Shown: positions 18,381 to 27,458 of the stretch, piece after piece
Numbering within the stretch: the stretch's first letter is position 1
Layout of the letters: every line of letters starts with the position of its first letter
NCBI GenBank assembly: GCA_000696115.1
Contig: JJOH01000019.1
Coordinates: 124,001-188,000, forward strand
Direction: 5' to 3'
DNA from: Streptomyces olindensis
Lineage (GTDB): Bacteria > Actinomycetota > Actinomycetes > Streptomycetales > Streptomycetaceae
Length of the DNA: 64,000 nucleotides
The notes under the pieces: generated by a model
The model's input: only the letters and a program-made list of their open reading frames with translations
Databases searched by the model: none
What the model was told of the DNA's origin: nothing
Program-made: the position numbers and the translations under genes

Positions 18381-20147
18381 ATGGACAGCCGTCGCCCCCC
18401 GCTCGCGCCCGTGTGCCCGACGCTGCCGGAGTTCGTGCGGCACTGGGCCGAGACCACCCCGGACCGCCGGGCCTTCACCTTCGTCGAGCATCCCGCGCCG
18501 CACTCGCGTGGTGTCCACCGCACGCTGACCTGGCGCCGGCTGGACGTGCGGGTGCGGGCGCTCGCCGCGCGCCTCGCCGGGGAGGCCCGGCCGGGGGACC
18601 GCGTCGCGCTGCTGTGCCCGCAGGGCACCGAGTACGTGACCGCCTTCCTCGCGGCGCTGACCGCCGGGATGGTCGCGGTGCCGCTGTATCCGCCGGGACT
18701 GCCCGGGCACGCGGACCGGCTCGCGGGCGTCCTGGCCGACGCGCGGCCCTCGGTCGTGATGACCACGGGCCGGGCCCTGGACGAGGTGCGGGACTTCCTC
18801 GGTGCCGACGGGCCGCGGATCGTCGTCGCGGACGAGGTGCCCGACGACGCCGGCCCCGACGGGCGGCCGGTCGCCCCCGACCCCGGGGCGACCGCCTACC
18901 TCCAGTACACCTCCGGTTCGACCCGTGCCCCGGCCGGCGTGGAGATCAGCCACGGCAACGTCGTCGCCAACGCCCGCCAGGCACTGACCGCCTACGGTGC
19001 CGACGCCCGCCCGGTCACCTGCGTGGGCTGGCTGCCGCTCTACCACGACATGGGGCTGGTGCTCAGCGTCGCGGCGCCGGTGGTGCGGGGGCTGCTGTCG
19101 GTCCTCATGGACCCGGCCGCGTTCCTGCACGAGCCCGTGCGCTGGCTGCGGCTGCTCGCCACGCACCCGAACGCCGTGAGCGCCGCGCCCAACTTCGCCT
19201 ACGACTACTGCGTCGCGACCGTCACCGCCGAGCAGAAGGAGGGACTGCGGCTGGACGGCGTCACCGCGCTGATCAACGGCAGCGAGCCGGTCCGCCCGGG
19301 CACGGCCGACCGTTTCCACGCGGCGTTCGCCGACCAGGGCCTGGCGCCCGGGACCCACTGCCCGTCGTACGGGCTGGCCGAGGCCACCGTGTTCGTGTGC
19401 GCGGCCCGGCCGGGCGAGCCGCTGCGCCGGTTCGCGCTGGACCGTGACGCCCTGGCGGCCGGGAAGGCCCTGCCCGCGCGGCCGGAGGACCCCCGCGCCG
19501 TGCTCCTGGCGGGCTGCGGGACACCGGCGGGCCAGCGGGTGCGGATCGCCGACCCCCTGACGCGGGCCCTGCTGTCGGAGGGCGAGGTGGGTGAGATCTG
19601 GGTGCAGGGGCCGAACGTGGGCCGCGGCTACTGGGACCGGGGGCAGGGGGACGTCTTCGGTGCCGGGTTCGCGGACGCCGCGGCCGCTCCGGGCGGCTGG
19701 CTGCGCACGGGCGATCTGGGGACGGTGCTGGAGGGTCAGCTCGTCGTCACGGGACGGTTGAAGGACCTGATCATCGTCGACGGCCGCAACCACTATCCGC
19801 AGGACGTGGAGGCGACGGCCCAGGACGCGCACGAGGCCGTGCGCCGGGACCGGCTGGCGGCGTTCGCCGTGCCGGGCGGCGCCGGTGGCGAGCGGGTGGT
19901 CGTCGTGGCCGAGCACGCGCGGACCGCGCGCCTCGCCGAACTGGACGTCCCGGCCGTGGTGCGTGCCGTGCGGGGCGCGGTCTCCGCGCGGCACGGCCTG
20001 CGGCTCGCCGACGTCGTCCTGGTGCCGCCGGGCACGGTGCCGCGTACCTCCAGCGGCAAGGTGTCGCGGGCGCTGACCCGGGCTCGGTACCTGGAGGGCA
20101 CGTACGGCGGGCAGGACCGGGCGGCGACGACGGGTGCGGCGGGATGA
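18381..20147 (+). CDS. Fatty acyl-AMP ligase (FadD32-like)
   Basis: A 588-aa adenylate-forming enzyme expected to activate a fatty acid as acyl-AMP and load it on an acyl carrier domain. It has the P-loop YTSGSTRAPAGVEISHGN near residue 177, LPLYHDMGL near 220, SYGLAEATVF near 330, YWDRG and LRTGDLG near 440, and KDLIIVDGRNHYPQDVEAT near 460 (the typical FAAL form of this motif). The ATG at 18381 has GTGAGGAG about 9 nt upstream. Its stop overlaps the synthase start (ATGA at 20144), so both are made together. The synthase begins with an ACP domain, the expected acceptor, as with mycobacterial FadD32 and Pks13. Chain length is not readable. Confidence 0.93.
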   Translation: MDSRRPPLAPVCPTLPEFVRHWAETTPDRRAFTFVEHPAPHSRGVHRTLTWRRLDVRVRALAARLAGEARPGDRVALLCPQGTEYVTAFLAALTAGMVAVPLYPPGLPGHADRLAGVLADARPSVVMTTGRALDEVRDFLGADGPRIVVADEVPDDAGPDGRPVAPDPGATAYLQYTSGSTRAPAGVEISHGNVVANARQALTAYGADARPVTCVGWLPLYHDMGLVLSVAAPVVRGLLSVLMDPAAFLHEPVRWLRLLATHPNAVSAAPNFAYDYCVATVTAEQKEGLRLDGVTALINGSEPVRPGTADRFHAAFADQGLAPGTHCPSYGLAEATVFVCAARPGEPLRRFALDRDALAAGKALPARPEDPRAVLLAGCGTPAGQRVRIADPLTRALLSEGEVGEIWVQGPNVGRGYWDRGQGDVFGAGFADAAAAPGGWLRTGDLGTVLEGQLVVTGRLKDLIIVDGRNHYPQDVEATAQDAHEAVRRDRLAAFAVPGGAGGERVVVVAEHARTARLAELDVPAVVRAVRGAVSARHGLRLADVVLVPPGTVPRTSSGKVSRALTRARYLEGTYGGQDRAATTGAAG

Positions 20148-23100
20148 GGACGGTCGACGAGGGCGCCCTGCGGCGGCTCATCGCCGAGCGGGTGGCCGTC
20201 TGGTACGGCACGGCCCCCGAGGGCGTCCCGATGGACCGGCCGCTGGCGGATCTCGGCATGTCCTCGCGGGACGCGGTCGCCCTGGCCGGTGAGCTGTCCC
20301 GGGCGACGGGCCGCGAACTGCCCGCGACACTCCTGTGGGAGACGCCCACCGGGCACGCGCTGGTGGCGCGGCTGTGCGGCACGGAGGCCGGAGCCGCCCC
20401 GATGCCGCGTCCCGGACCGCCGGGCGGGACGGGCGAGCCGGTCGCGGTCGTCGGGGTCGGGTGCCGGCTGCCCGGCGGGGTGCACGGCCCGGAGGACTAC
20501 TGGCGGCTGCTCAGTGAGGGCGTCGACGCGATCCGGCGCGTCCCGGAGGACCGCTGGCGCGACTTCACGGCCTTCCCGCCCGCCGACGCGCATCCGCTCG
20601 GCGGCTACCTCGACGACATCGCCGGGTTCGACGCGGACTTCTTCCGCATCACCCCGCGCGAGGCCGCGGTGATGGACCCCCAGCAGCGGATCCTGCTGGA
20701 GGTGGTGCACGAGGCGCTCGACCACGCCGCCGTGCCGGCCCGGTCCCTGGCGGGCACCGCCACCGGCGTGTTCGTCGGCATCTCCGCACCGGAGTACGGG
20801 CAGCTCACCGGCGCCGACCCGGCCGCCGTCGACCCCTGGGCCCCGGCCGGGGGCGCCCTGAGCGTGGCCGCCGGACGGCTCGCCTACGTCCTGGACACGC
20901 GCGGGCCGAGCCTCGCCGTCGACACGGCCTGTTCGTCCTCGCTGGTCGCGGTGCACCACGCCTGCGTCACCCTGCGCACCGGCGAGAGCGACACGGCGAT
21001 CGCCGCCGGCGTCAACCTGCTGCTGTCGCCCGCCGTGAGCGTCGCCTTCCGCAGGGCGGGCGCCCTCGCGCCGGACGGCCGGTGCAAGCCGTTCTCGGCC
21101 GCGGCGGACGGCATCGGGCGCGGCGAGGGCTGCGCGGCGGTGATCCTGAAACGGCTGTCCGACGCGGAGCGCGACGGCGACCGCGTGCTCGCCGTCATCC
21201 GCGCCTCCGCCATCAGCTCCGACGGCCGCTCCAACGGCCTGATGGCGCCCAACCCGGCCGCCCAGCAGGCACTGCTGGAGAGCGCGTACGCCCGGGCCGG
21301 GCTGGCCGCCGCGCACGTCGACTACGTGGAGGCGCACGGCACCGGCACCCCACTGGGCGACCCGATCGAGGCGGGCGCGCTCGGCGCGGTGCTCGGCGCG
21401 GGCCGCGACCCGGACCAGCCGCTGCTGCTGGGGTCCGTCAAGGGCAACCTCGGTCATCTGGAGTCGGCCGCGGGCGTCGCCGGCCTGGTGAAGACCGTGC
21501 TGGCCCTGCACCACGACCGCATCCCGCCGTCCCTGCACTGCGCGGAGGGCAGTTCCCTCGCCGACGTCCGGCTGCGGGTGGTGACCGAGCCGGAGCCCTG
21601 GCCCCGCTACGGCGGCACGGCCGTCGCGGGGGTCTCGGGATTCGGCTTCGGCGGCACCAACGCCCATGTGGTGCTGGAGGAGGGGCCGCCGGGCCTGGTC
21701 CCGGCCCCGGCGACGGGGGAGCCCGTCGCACGCCTGCACCTGCTCTCCGACGTCGACGCCGAGCGCGTCCGCGACACGGCGGGCAGGCTCGCCGACCGGC
21801 TGCGGGCCGGCGCCGCCCGTCCGGCCGACGTGGCCCGCACCCTGGCCGGGCGGACCGGCCGGGGCCCGGTACGCGCCGCCGTGGTCGCCCGTGACCGCGC
21901 CGAACTGGTCGACGCGCTGGACGCGTTGGCGGCAGGGCGTCCGGACGCGCGGGTGGTGACCGGGGACCGTGACCGCGTGGGGACCGGCCCGGTGTGGGTC
22001 TTCTCCGGCTACGGCAGCCAGTGGCCGGGCATGGGGCGGCGACTGCTGGCCGAGGAGCCCGCGTTCGCCGCCGCCGTCGAGAAGCTCGACCCTCAACTCG
22101 CCCCCGAATGCGGCCTGTCCCTGTACGACCACCTGTCCTCCGGGGCCGGACTCGACCGCCTGGAGGTCGCCCAGCCCGTGCTGTTCGGGCTCCAGCTGGC
22201 CCTGGCCGAGCTGTGGCGTTCCCACGGGGTCGAACCCGCCGCGGTCATCGGCCACTCCATGGGCGAGGTGGCGGCGGCCGTGTGCGCGGGCGCGCTGGAC
22301 GTGGCGGACGGGGCGCGGGTCATCGCCGTACGGGCCCGGCTGCTCAGCGGGCTGCGGGGCGGGGCGATGGCGGTGGTGGACCTGGACGACGCCGAAGGGG
22401 AGTCGCTCGGACGGGGTGTGCACGTCGCCGTGCACTCCTCGCCCCGGCAGAAGGTCGTCACCGGCGAGGAGGCGGCGGTGGCCGCGCTCGTGCGCCGGCT
22501 GGAGGGGCAGGGCCGGGCGGCCCGGGCCATGCGGGTCGTCGGCGCCGGGCACTCCCCCCAGGTGGACGGCCTGTTGCCGGAGCTGGTCGAGGCGTTGTCC
22601 GGCATCCGGGGCCGGCGACCGGTCGTCCCGGTCCACTCCACCGTCCTCGACGACCCGCGCGGCGACTGCGTGTTCGACGCCGATCACTGGGCGGCCAACC
22701 TGAGGCGGCCCGTGCGGCTGGACCGGGCACTGGCGTCCGCCGCGGCCGACGGCCACAGCGCGTTCGTGGAGATCTCGCCCCACCCGGTGCTGACGGGCGC
22801 CGTGGTCGACACCGTGCCCGACGCCCTCGCCCTGGCCACACTGCGCCGGGACGCCGACGGGGCGGAGGCGTTCGCCGGGCAGCTGGCCGCCCTCTACGCG
22901 GCAGGCCGGCCGCTGCCCGTGCCGCCCGGCCGGATCATCGACCTGCCCGCACCGCGGTGGCGGCACGTACGGCACTGGTGGACGGACGGGCGGGGCCGCC
23001 GCCCCGGGCCGGCGGCCGCGGGGGGCTGGGCGCGTACGACACCGGAGGCGGCAGACACCCCGGCCCAGACCGCACCAGAACCCGCGAACGCCCGCGCCCA

Positions 23101-24277
23101 CACGGCACCAAGACCCGCAGACGCCCTCGCCCACACGGCACCAGAACCCGCCGACTCCCCGGCCCACACGGCACCAGAACCCGCCGAGGCCCGCTCGACC
23201 CCGCTGCCGGAGGAGCGGTCCGCCGAACCGGCGGACGCCGCCTCCGTCCTGGCGCGGCTGGCCCACCACATCGCCGCCGTCACCGGGCACCCGCCGACGC
23301 GTCTGGCCCCGGGCACCGCCCTGGCGGACCTGGGTCTGGACTCGCTGATGGCCGTCCGCATCCGTACGGCCGTGGAGCGCGAGTTCGGCATCGAGCTGCC
23401 CCTGCGTGCCCTGTTCACCGCCGTCACCGTCGAGGACGCCGCCGCCCGCGTGCGCCTCGCCCTGGACAGCCCGCTGCGCCCACTGCGCGCGACCGGTTCC
23501 CGTCCGCCGCTGTTCCTGGCCCACGCCGCCGGCGGCCCGGTCACCGTCTACCGGACGCTCGCCGACCGCCTCGGGGACGAGCAGCCGGTGTACGGCCTGG
23601 CGCGGGTCGAGGAGGCCCGGACCGTGCCCGAGAAGGCCCGCCGGTACGCCGAGGCCATCAGCGCCGCCCATCCCGACGGGCCCTGTGTGCTGGGCGGTTG
23701 GTCCTTCGGCGGGTTCGTCGCCCAGGAGACCGCGCGGCAGCTGCGCGCCGCCGGGCGGGACGTCCGGCTGGTCGTGCTCATCGACTCCGTGCGCCCCCTC
23801 CCCCGCCACGGGCAGTCGCGCGCCGACCGGATCCGGGCGCACTTCGAGGGCTTCGCCCGGTACGTCGCCGACGCCTACGGCGTGGAGCTGGTGCTGCCGT
23901 ACGACGAGCTGGTGGCCATGGACGACGACCGGGCGCGCATCGACGCCGTGCTGCGGGCGCTGCGCGAGGCCGCCGACGTGCCGCCCGCCGCGCTGGAGCA
24001 CCAGCGGGCCTCATACCTGGACCTGGGCATCGGGGAAGCGCACCGGCCCGGCGACTACGACGGGCCGGTGGTCCTCTACCGGGCCGCCGAGCCCGCGCCG
24101 CACACCGTGCGCGACCCGGCGTACGAGCGGGACGACGAGGCGCTGGGCTGGGACGAGGTGTGCCCGCGCCTGGAGGTCGTGCCGGTGCCCGGTCACCATC
24201 TGTCGCTGCTCGACCCGCCGCACGTGGACGAGCTCGCCGCCCACCTGGGCCGGGTGCTCGCCGAGCGGGCCCCCTGA
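20144..24277 (+). CDS. Condensing polyketide synthase, ACP-KS-AT-ACP-TE (Pks13-like)
   Basis: A 1377-aa single-module synthase. Domains in order: N-terminal ACP (~1-80, attachment Ser41 in DLGMSSRD); ketosynthase (~98-515, Cys263 in DTACSSS, His in EAHGTGTPLGDP and GNLGHLES); acyltransferase (~610-930, Ser705 in GHSMGE); a linker with 11-residue repeats; second ACP (~1025-1105, Ser1067 in LGLDSLM); thioesterase (~1115-1377, Ser1187 in GWSFGGF). No KR, DH or ER domain. This is the layout of mycobacterial Pks13 (about 1730 aa), which condenses a meromycolyl chain with a carboxyacyl chain to an alpha-alkyl beta-keto product. All catalytic residues are present. Probable job: Claisen condensation of two fatty chains; product unknown. 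It overlaps the acyl-AMP ligase gene by 4 nt. Confidence 0.93.
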   Translation: MRTVDEGALRRLIAERVAVWYGTAPEGVPMDRPLADLGMSSRDAVALAGELSRATGRELPATLLWETPTGHALVARLCGTEAGAAPMPRPGPPGGTGEPVAVVGVGCRLPGGVHGPEDYWRLLSEGVDAIRRVPEDRWRDFTAFPPADAHPLGGYLDDIAGFDADFFRITPREAAVMDPQQRILLEVVHEALDHAAVPARSLAGTATGVFVGISAPEYGQLTGADPAAVDPWAPAGGALSVAAGRLAYVLDTRGPSLAVDTACSSSLVAVHHACVTLRTGESDTAIAAGVNLLLSPAVSVAFRRAGALAPDGRCKPFSAAADGIGRGEGCAAVILKRLSDAERDGDRVLAVIRASAISSDGRSNGLMAPNPAAQQALLESAYARAGLAAAHVDYVEAHGTGTPLGDPIEAGALGAVLGAGRDPDQPLLLGSVKGNLGHLESAAGVAGLVKTVLALHHDRIPPSLHCAEGSSLADVRLRVVTEPEPWPRYGGTAVAGVSGFGFGGTNAHVVLEEGPPGLVPAPATGEPVARLHLLSDVDAERVRDTAGRLADRLRAGAARPADVARTLAGRTGRGPVRAAVVARDRAELVDALDALAAGRPDARVVTGDRDRVGTGPVWVFSGYGSQWPGMGRRLLAEEPAFAAAVEKLDPQLAPECGLSLYDHLSSGAGLDRLEVAQPVLFGLQLALAELWRSHGVEPAAVIGHSMGEVAAAVCAGALDVADGARVIAVRARLLSGLRGGAMAVVDLDDAEGESLGRGVHVAVHSSPRQKVVTGEEAAVAALVRRLEGQGRAARAMRVVGAGHSPQVDGLLPELVEALSGIRGRRPVVPVHSTVLDDPRGDCVFDADHWAANLRRPVRLDRALASAAADGHSAFVEISPHPVLTGAVVDTVPDALALATLRRDADGAEAFAGQLAALYAAGRPLPVPPGRIIDLPAPRWRHVRHWWTDGRGRRPGPAAAGGWARTTPEAADTPAQTAPEPANARAHTAPRPADALAHTAPEPADSPAHTAPEPAEARSTPLPEERSAEPADAASVLARLAHHIAAVTGHPPTRLAPGTALADLGLDSLMAVRIRTAVEREFGIELPLRALFTAVTVEDAAARVRLALDSPLRPLRATGSRPPLFLAHAAGGPVTVYRTLADRLGDEQPVYGLARVEEARTVPEKARRYAEAISAAHPDGPCVLGGWSFGGFVAQETARQLRAAGRDVRLVVLIDSVRPLPRHGQSRADRIRAHFEGFARYVADAYGVELVLPYDELVAMDDDRARIDAVLRALREAADVPPAALEHQRASYLDLGIGEAHRPGDYDGPVVLYRAAEPAPHTVRDPAYERDDEALGWDEVCPRLEVVPVPGHHLSLLDPPHVDELAAHLGRVLAERAP
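23069..23200 (+). repeat. 33-bp tandem repeat encoding an 11-residue linker
   Basis: Four 33-bp units (starts 23069, 23102, 23135, 23168), preceded by one degenerate 30-bp unit at 23039. Each encodes TAPEPADxxAH or close. They form the AT-to-ACP linker of the synthase. Near-identical DNA suggests recent expansion, so copy number probably varies between strains. Confidence 0.85.
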
Positions 24278-24298
24278 ACCGCAACCCGAGGAGCCGCC

Positions 24299-25270
24299 AT
24301 GCCCGACCTGCCCGAGCCGGCCCGCACGCCGCGGCCGCCCACCGGAGTGTCCCGGCGCGCCGTCGCCAGAGCGACGGCCGCCGCCGGCCTCGCGGTCCTG
24401 TTCGGGGCCGCGAGCGGCACGGCCCGTGCCGGGGCGGCCACCCGGCAGGGGCCGCGCACCCTGGACGTGTCCGTGCCCTCCGCCGCGCTCGGCCGCACCG
24501 CCCCGGTCCGGCTGATCCTGCCGTCGGACTTCGGTGCCCGGCCCGAGAAGAGGTACCCCGTCCTGTATCTGCTGCACGGTGCCCACGACGACTACACGTC
24601 CTGGACCCGGGAGACGGACATCGAGGCCTTCACCGAGGGCCGCGACCTGATCGTGGCGATGCCGGACGCGGGCCCCACCGGCATCCCGAGCGTGTGGCGC
24701 GGCGGCCCCGACTACGAGACCTTCCAGGTGAAGGAGGTGCCGGCGCTGCTGGCCCGGGAGTACCGGGCCTCCGGCGTCCGGGCGGTCGCCGGGGTGTCCA
24801 CCGGCGGCTACGGCGCGATGGCCCACGCGGCCCGCCACCCCGGGGCGTTCACCGCCGCGGCCTCCTTCAGCGGCATCCTCGACACCACCGCCCCCGGTGT
24901 TCCCGCCATCATGGACGCGATCGTGGCCCGCGAGAACCTGCCGGCCGCGTCGCTGTGGGGGCACCCGCTGCTGAACCTCCTGACCTGGCGGGACTTCAAT
25001 CCGCGGGCCCGCGCCGCCGGGCTGCGCGGCACCGCCCTGTACGTCTCGCAGGGCAGCGGGCTGGCCGGGGGCAGCGGCGATCCGCTGCCCGAGGCGCTGG
25101 AGAGCGCCCTGTGGCCCTCGGCGCAGGGCTTCGCCCGCGCGCTGGGCCTGCTGGGCATCCCGCTCACCGCGCACTTCTACGCGGGAGGAGGACACGACTG
25201 GCCTTACTGGAAGCGGGAGTTCACCGCCTCGTGGCCGATGCTCGCCCGTGCGCTGGGCGTGCGGGAGTGA
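24299..25270 (+). CDS. Secreted esterase, antigen 85 / PF00756-like
   Basis: A 323-aa alpha/beta hydrolase. The N-terminus has a Tat-like signal (VSRRAVARATAAAGLAVLFG, residues ~16-35, ending near ARAGA), so the enzyme should act outside the membrane. Nucleophile Ser167 sits in GVSTGGYG; His299 in GGGHDWPYW resembles the His region of antigen 85 mycolyltransferases. VLYLLHGAHDDYTSW near 80 forms the oxyanion region. ATG 24299 has GAGGAG 6 nt upstream, 21 nt after the synthase stop, so it is probably in the same operon. Family members include esterases and acyltransferases. Given the neighbours I infer action on the synthase-derived lipid. Confidence 0.88.
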   Translation: MPDLPEPARTPRPPTGVSRRAVARATAAAGLAVLFGAASGTARAGAATRQGPRTLDVSVPSAALGRTAPVRLILPSDFGARPEKRYPVLYLLHGAHDDYTSWTRETDIEAFTEGRDLIVAMPDAGPTGIPSVWRGGPDYETFQVKEVPALLAREYRASGVRAVAGVSTGGYGAMAHAARHPGAFTAAASFSGILDTTAPGVPAIMDAIVARENLPAASLWGHPLLNLLTWRDFNPRARAAGLRGTALYVSQGSGLAGGSGDPLPEALESALWPSAQGFARALGLLGIPLTAHFYAGGGHDWPYWKREFTASWPMLARALGVRE

Positions 25271-25392
25271 CGGGGGTGCCGTCGGGGCACGGAACGGAGC
25301 GGATGGGTCGTCCGTCCAACACGGGACTTCCCGCTCGTCCCTCTGGCAACAGCCCGTGGGCGAGCCGCTTCCGGCCGAAAGGAGTGTCCGTG

Positions 25393-26613
25393 ATGGCCGT
25401 GCCCACTCCGCACGGCGTGCCGGACCGTCCCGGCACGCCACCGGTGCCGCCCGAGCTGGCGGAGCTGCTGCGCTTCCAGCTCGCCGCGGTCGCCGACGAG
25501 GTCGAGGAAGAAGTCCGTCGCCAGGTCCCCGAGTACGCCCGGCCCGCGGACGGCACGTACCGCCGGAACCTGCGGTCGGGGGTGGTGCAGGCGCTGACCC
25601 TGTTCGTGGACCACATCGCCGATCCGCGCGACGACGGCGGCGGAATCGCGGCGACGTACTACGAACTCGGGCGCGGCGAGGCCCTGGAGGGCCGCAGCCT
25701 GGACGCGCTGCAGTCCGCGCTGCGGGTCGGCGGGCTGCACGCCTGGCGGCTGATGGGGCGTACGGCGGAGGAACTCGGCCTGGACTCCGCGGTCGTGGCG
25801 GCGCTCGGGGAGCTGGCGTTCCGGACCGTGCACGAGGTCGCCCAGGCGGCCGCGGCCGGCTACGCGGAGACCCGGCTGCGCAGCTCCGACGAGCTGGAGC
25901 GGCGCCGCAGGCGGTTGCTCGACCTGCTCCTGGAGGACGGCCCGGTGGCGTTGGAGGCCGTGCAGGACCTGGCGCACAACGCCCGTTGGCCGGTGCCCCG
26001 GACGGTCGCCGTCGTGGCGCTGGCGGCGGCGCCGGACCGCCGGGAGGAGGAGCGCCCGCTGGCGGCGGCGGGCGCGCTGGTGGACATGGAGTCCCGGCCG
26101 CCGCGGATGCTGGTGCCCGACCCGGACGGCTCGGGACGGTTCGGCGGCCGGGCGTTCACGCTCGCGCTGCGCGGCCGGCCCGCCGCGGTCGGCCCGACGG
26201 TCGCGGTCACCGAGGCCGCGCAGTCACTGCGCCTGGCCACCCGGGCGCTCGGCCTGATGGGGCGCGGGGTGCTCCCCCGCCAGGGCGTGGTGCGGTGCTC
26301 CGACCATCTGTCGACCCTGCTGCTGTACGGCGACGAGCCGCTGCTCGACCGGCTCCGGGCGCGGGTGCTCGCGCCCCTGGACACCGTCTCGGCGGGGCAG
26401 CGCGACCGGCTCGCCGAGACCCTGCTGGCCTGGCTGCTCAGCGGCAGCAACGTGCCCGACGTCGCCGTGCGACTGCACGTCCACCCGCAGACGGTCCGCT
26501 ACCGCCTGCGTCAGCTGGAGAAGCTGTTCGGCGACGCCCTGCACGATCCGCACACCCGCCTCGATCTCATTCTGGCGTTGCGTGCGGAATCACTGGGAGC
26601 ACGGCCGGTCTGA
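25393..26613 (+). CDS. PucR-type helix-turn-helix regulator
   Basis: A 406-aa regulator with a C-terminal PucR HTH (residues ~355-400, SNVPDVAVRLHVHPQTVRYR) and an N-terminal all-helical region of the kind found in Streptomyces PucR/CdaR-like proteins. AAAGGAG lies 8 nt before ATG 25393 (5 nt before an alternative GTG at 25390). It lies between the lipid synthase operon and the cutinase gene, all in one direction, with 122 nt and 138 nt gaps, so it is a candidate controller of this locus. No inducer can be inferred. Confidence 0.88.
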   Translation: MAVPTPHGVPDRPGTPPVPPELAELLRFQLAAVADEVEEEVRRQVPEYARPADGTYRRNLRSGVVQALTLFVDHIADPRDDGGGIAATYYELGRGEALEGRSLDALQSALRVGGLHAWRLMGRTAEELGLDSAVVAALGELAFRTVHEVAQAAAAGYAETRLRSSDELERRRRRLLDLLLEDGPVALEAVQDLAHNARWPVPRTVAVVALAAAPDRREEERPLAAAGALVDMESRPPRMLVPDPDGSGRFGGRAFTLALRGRPAAVGPTVAVTEAAQSLRLATRALGLMGRGVLPRQGVVRCSDHLSTLLLYGDEPLLDRLRARVLAPLDTVSAGQRDRLAETLLAWLLSGSNVPDVAVRLHVHPQTVRYRLRQLEKLFGDALHDPHTRLDLILALRAESLGARPV

Positions 26614-26751
26614 ATACCGGTACTCAATCGGCGACAAAAAACCGCGGTGATTCCATAATCCCGTCCATAACACCCGGCGAGGGACAGCGAATACTTTCGG
26701 GCCGTCCTTTTTCGCAGGCGCTCGACGCGCCTCACACGCGGAGGATCCCCC

Positions 26752-27393
26752 ATGCGTATCCGCTTGTGCCTCGCCGCGCTCTCGCTGGCCGGCGGGGCCG
26801 GACTTGCCACCCTCTCGGCTCCCCCGGCCGCGGCCGCGGCCTGCTCGGACGTGGAACTCGTCGCGGCCCGCGGCACCTTCGAGCCGGGCACGCTCGGCTT
26901 CATCGTCGGCGACCCGGTGTTTTCCGCCCTGCAGAAGAAAGTGACGGGCAAAAGCCTGTCCAGCTACAAGGTGAACTATCCCGCCGACCTCTCTCCGACG
27001 TCCGCGGCCCAGGGCAATCTGGACCTGGTGAACCACGTGAAGAGCCAGGCCGCCGCCTGCCCGAACCAGAAGTTCGTTCTCGTCGGCTATTCGCAGGGCG
27101 CGAACGTCGTCGACAACTCGATCGGTATCAGCAGCGCGGGCGCGGTGGTGGGCAGCCCCATCGTGGCCACGCTGCCCGCCGCGGTCGAGCCGAAGGTCGC
27201 CGCCGTGCTGCTGTTCGGCAACCCGATCCGGGCGCTCGGCAAGAGCGTCACCGGCACCTACCAGAGCCGCACCCTGGACATCTGCGCCAAGGGCGACCCC
27301 GTCTGCGAGAACGGCGGCGGCGACGTCGGGGCGCACCTGGGCTACCGGGACGACGCCGACGCGGCGGCCACGTTCGCCGCGGGCAGACTGTGA
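26752..27393 (+). CDS. Secreted cutinase-family serine esterase
   Basis: A 213-aa protein with a Sec-type signal (residues 1-30, ending AAAA before CSDVELV). The cutinase triad is complete: Ser114 in GYSQGANV, Asp182 in KGDPVC, His195 in GAHLGY; Cys pairs typical of the family are also present. The family cleaves cutin, triglycerides or phospholipids; the mycobacterial Culp6 (Rv3802c) sits in the mycolate locus. CGGAGGA is 7 nt before the ATG. Downstream is a strong hairpin terminator. The 138-nt upstream gap is AT-rich (GACAAAAAACC, CATAATCC) and probably carries its own promoter. Substrate unknown. Confidence 0.93.
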   Translation: MRIRLCLAALSLAGGAGLATLSAPPAAAAACSDVELVAARGTFEPGTLGFIVGDPVFSALQKKVTGKSLSSYKVNYPADLSPTSAAQGNLDLVNHVKSQAAACPNQKFVLVGYSQGANVVDNSIGISSAGAVVGSPIVATLPAAVEPKVAAVLLFGNPIRALGKSVTGTYQSRTLDICAKGDPVCENGGGDVGAHLGYRDDADAAATFAAGRL

Positions 27394-27411
27394 GCCGCGG
27401 CGCCAGGCGAA

Positions 27412-27441
27412 GGGGCCCGGGAGGAATTCCTCCCGGGCCCC
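27412..27441. terminator. Perfect 30-bp palindrome terminator
   Basis: GGGGCCCGGGAGG-AATT-CCTCCCGGGCCCC arms, 13 bp plus the central AATT, between convergent genes; serves both strands. Confidence 0.85.
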
Positions 27442-27458
27442 GGGCGTGTGTACGGGGG

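Noticed and set aside
19793..24001. 1402-codon open frame on the - strand opposite the synthase
   Set aside because: Composition is a mirror of the PKS gene; no family resemblance. The + strand has five complete enzyme domains.
21994..26613. A 1539-codon open frame on the + strand ending in the PucR protein
   Set aside because: Only the last 406 codons have protein character and a ribosome site; the rest is an alternate frame of the synthase and esterase genes.
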